From JAYOFM01 sp038117225 (GTDB lineage: Bacteria; Pseudomonadota; Alphaproteobacteria; Rhodospirillales; Casp-alpha2), in assembly GCA_038117225.1 (NCBI GenBank), contig JAYOFM010000167.1, forward strand, positions 1-5,408: 5,408 nucleotides of DNA. The letters run 5' to 3'. Below, in pieces: positions 5,219 to 5,408 of the stretch. Under the pieces are notes generated by a model. The model worked only from the letters and a program-made list of their open reading frames with translations. It ran no database searches and was not told the DNA's origin. Position 1 is the stretch's first letter; each line of letters starts with the position of its first letter. The position numbers and the translations under genes were made by a program.

Positions 5219-5408
5219 TTAATCGTCGCCGCCGCCCGGTCCGAACGCCTGGTCGGCGCCGACGACGATGCCCGGGAAGCCGCGCATGTCGGCGCCGGCG
5301 AGACGTTTGGCGGCGACCTCGCGGCCCTGGTTGGCGAGCACCGCCATGGAGCCCGACTTGATGGCGCCGGTGGGGCAGATTTCCTCGCAGGCGCGCGGCA
5401 TGCCGACG
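5219..5408 (-). CDS. 4Fe-4S ferredoxin-domain protein, C-terminal part; formate dehydrogenase beta-subunit-like (5' end off window)
   Basis: Only the last 62 residues are visible, running in from the right edge to TAA at 5219-5221. They contain ACEEICPTGAIKSGS, a cysteine-x3-Cys-Pro piece of a [4Fe-4S] binding motif with the CPTGAI turn typical of electron-transfer subunits of molybdopterin oxidoreductases. The following LANQGREVAAKRL parallels the region after CPTGAIRFGS in formate dehydrogenase beta subunits (FdnH/FdoH/FdhB-like). The protein would pass electrons from a catalytic subunit to a membrane partner or to NAD. The tail is Gly/Asp-rich (FGPGGGDD) and shows no membrane anchor. An internal Met at 5401 is not the true start, because it would cut the cluster motif. 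Other ferredoxin-like subunits (DMSO reductase, tetrathionate or polysulfide type) remain possible. Confidence 0.65.
   Translation of the reverse strand, partial: VGMPRACEEICPTGAIKSGSMAVLANQGREVAAKRLAGADMRGFPGIVVGADQAFGPGGGDD

Overview
The window is a gene-dense, roughly 60% GC bacterial segment. The livHM permease pair, arsenical-resistance genes with full cysteine sets and a formate-dehydrogenase-like iron-sulfur protein all suggest a free-living proteobacterium. An alphaproteobacterium (Rhodospirillales-like) is my best guess from protein style, but no marker gene here proves it. No rRNA, tRNA, CRISPR array, insertion sequence or phage gene is visible.

Layout. Bases 1-829 (minus) hold the N-terminal 276 residues of a LivM-type branched-chain amino-acid ABC permease, cut by the left edge. 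Its partner permease LivH (834-1703, minus, TTG start) lies 4 bp upstream. A 231-bp intergenic stretch (1704-1934) carries two hairpins, one of them a possible terminator for the gene before it. Next comes a complete two-domain arsenite ATPase ArsA (1935-3686, minus), preceded 19 bp upstream by the arsenic metallochaperone ArsD (3706-4170, minus). A 146-bp divergent intergenic region (4171-4316) contains a 22-bp inverted repeat (6-bp arms) at the predicted arsD transcription start. On the plus strand a GNAT acetyltransferase (4317-4835) runs tail-to-tail, 8 bp apart, into a 100-residue three-helix membrane protein (4844-5146, minus). Finally, 5219-5408 (minus) is the C-terminal end of a [4Fe-4S] ferredoxin-domain protein, best matched to formate dehydrogenase beta subunits.

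How the genes work together. ArsD binds As(III) or Sb(III) and hands it to ArsA, which normally powers the ArsB efflux pump or an Acr3-type pump. Neither a pump, nor arsR, nor an arsenate reductase is in the window, so arsDA here is an isolated chaperone/ATPase pair. LivH and LivM would form the membrane channel of an amino-acid or amide importer whose ATPase genes (livG, livF) are expected past base 1. The ars and liv genes share a strand, but the 231-bp gap and hairpin argue for separate units. The GNAT, membrane and ferredoxin genes look unrelated to either.

The most noteworthy items are the ArsD C-terminal tail with three Cys-Cys-Gly motifs and the inverted repeat overlapping the arsD promoter and ribosome-binding region. 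I see no convincing novel multi-gene system.
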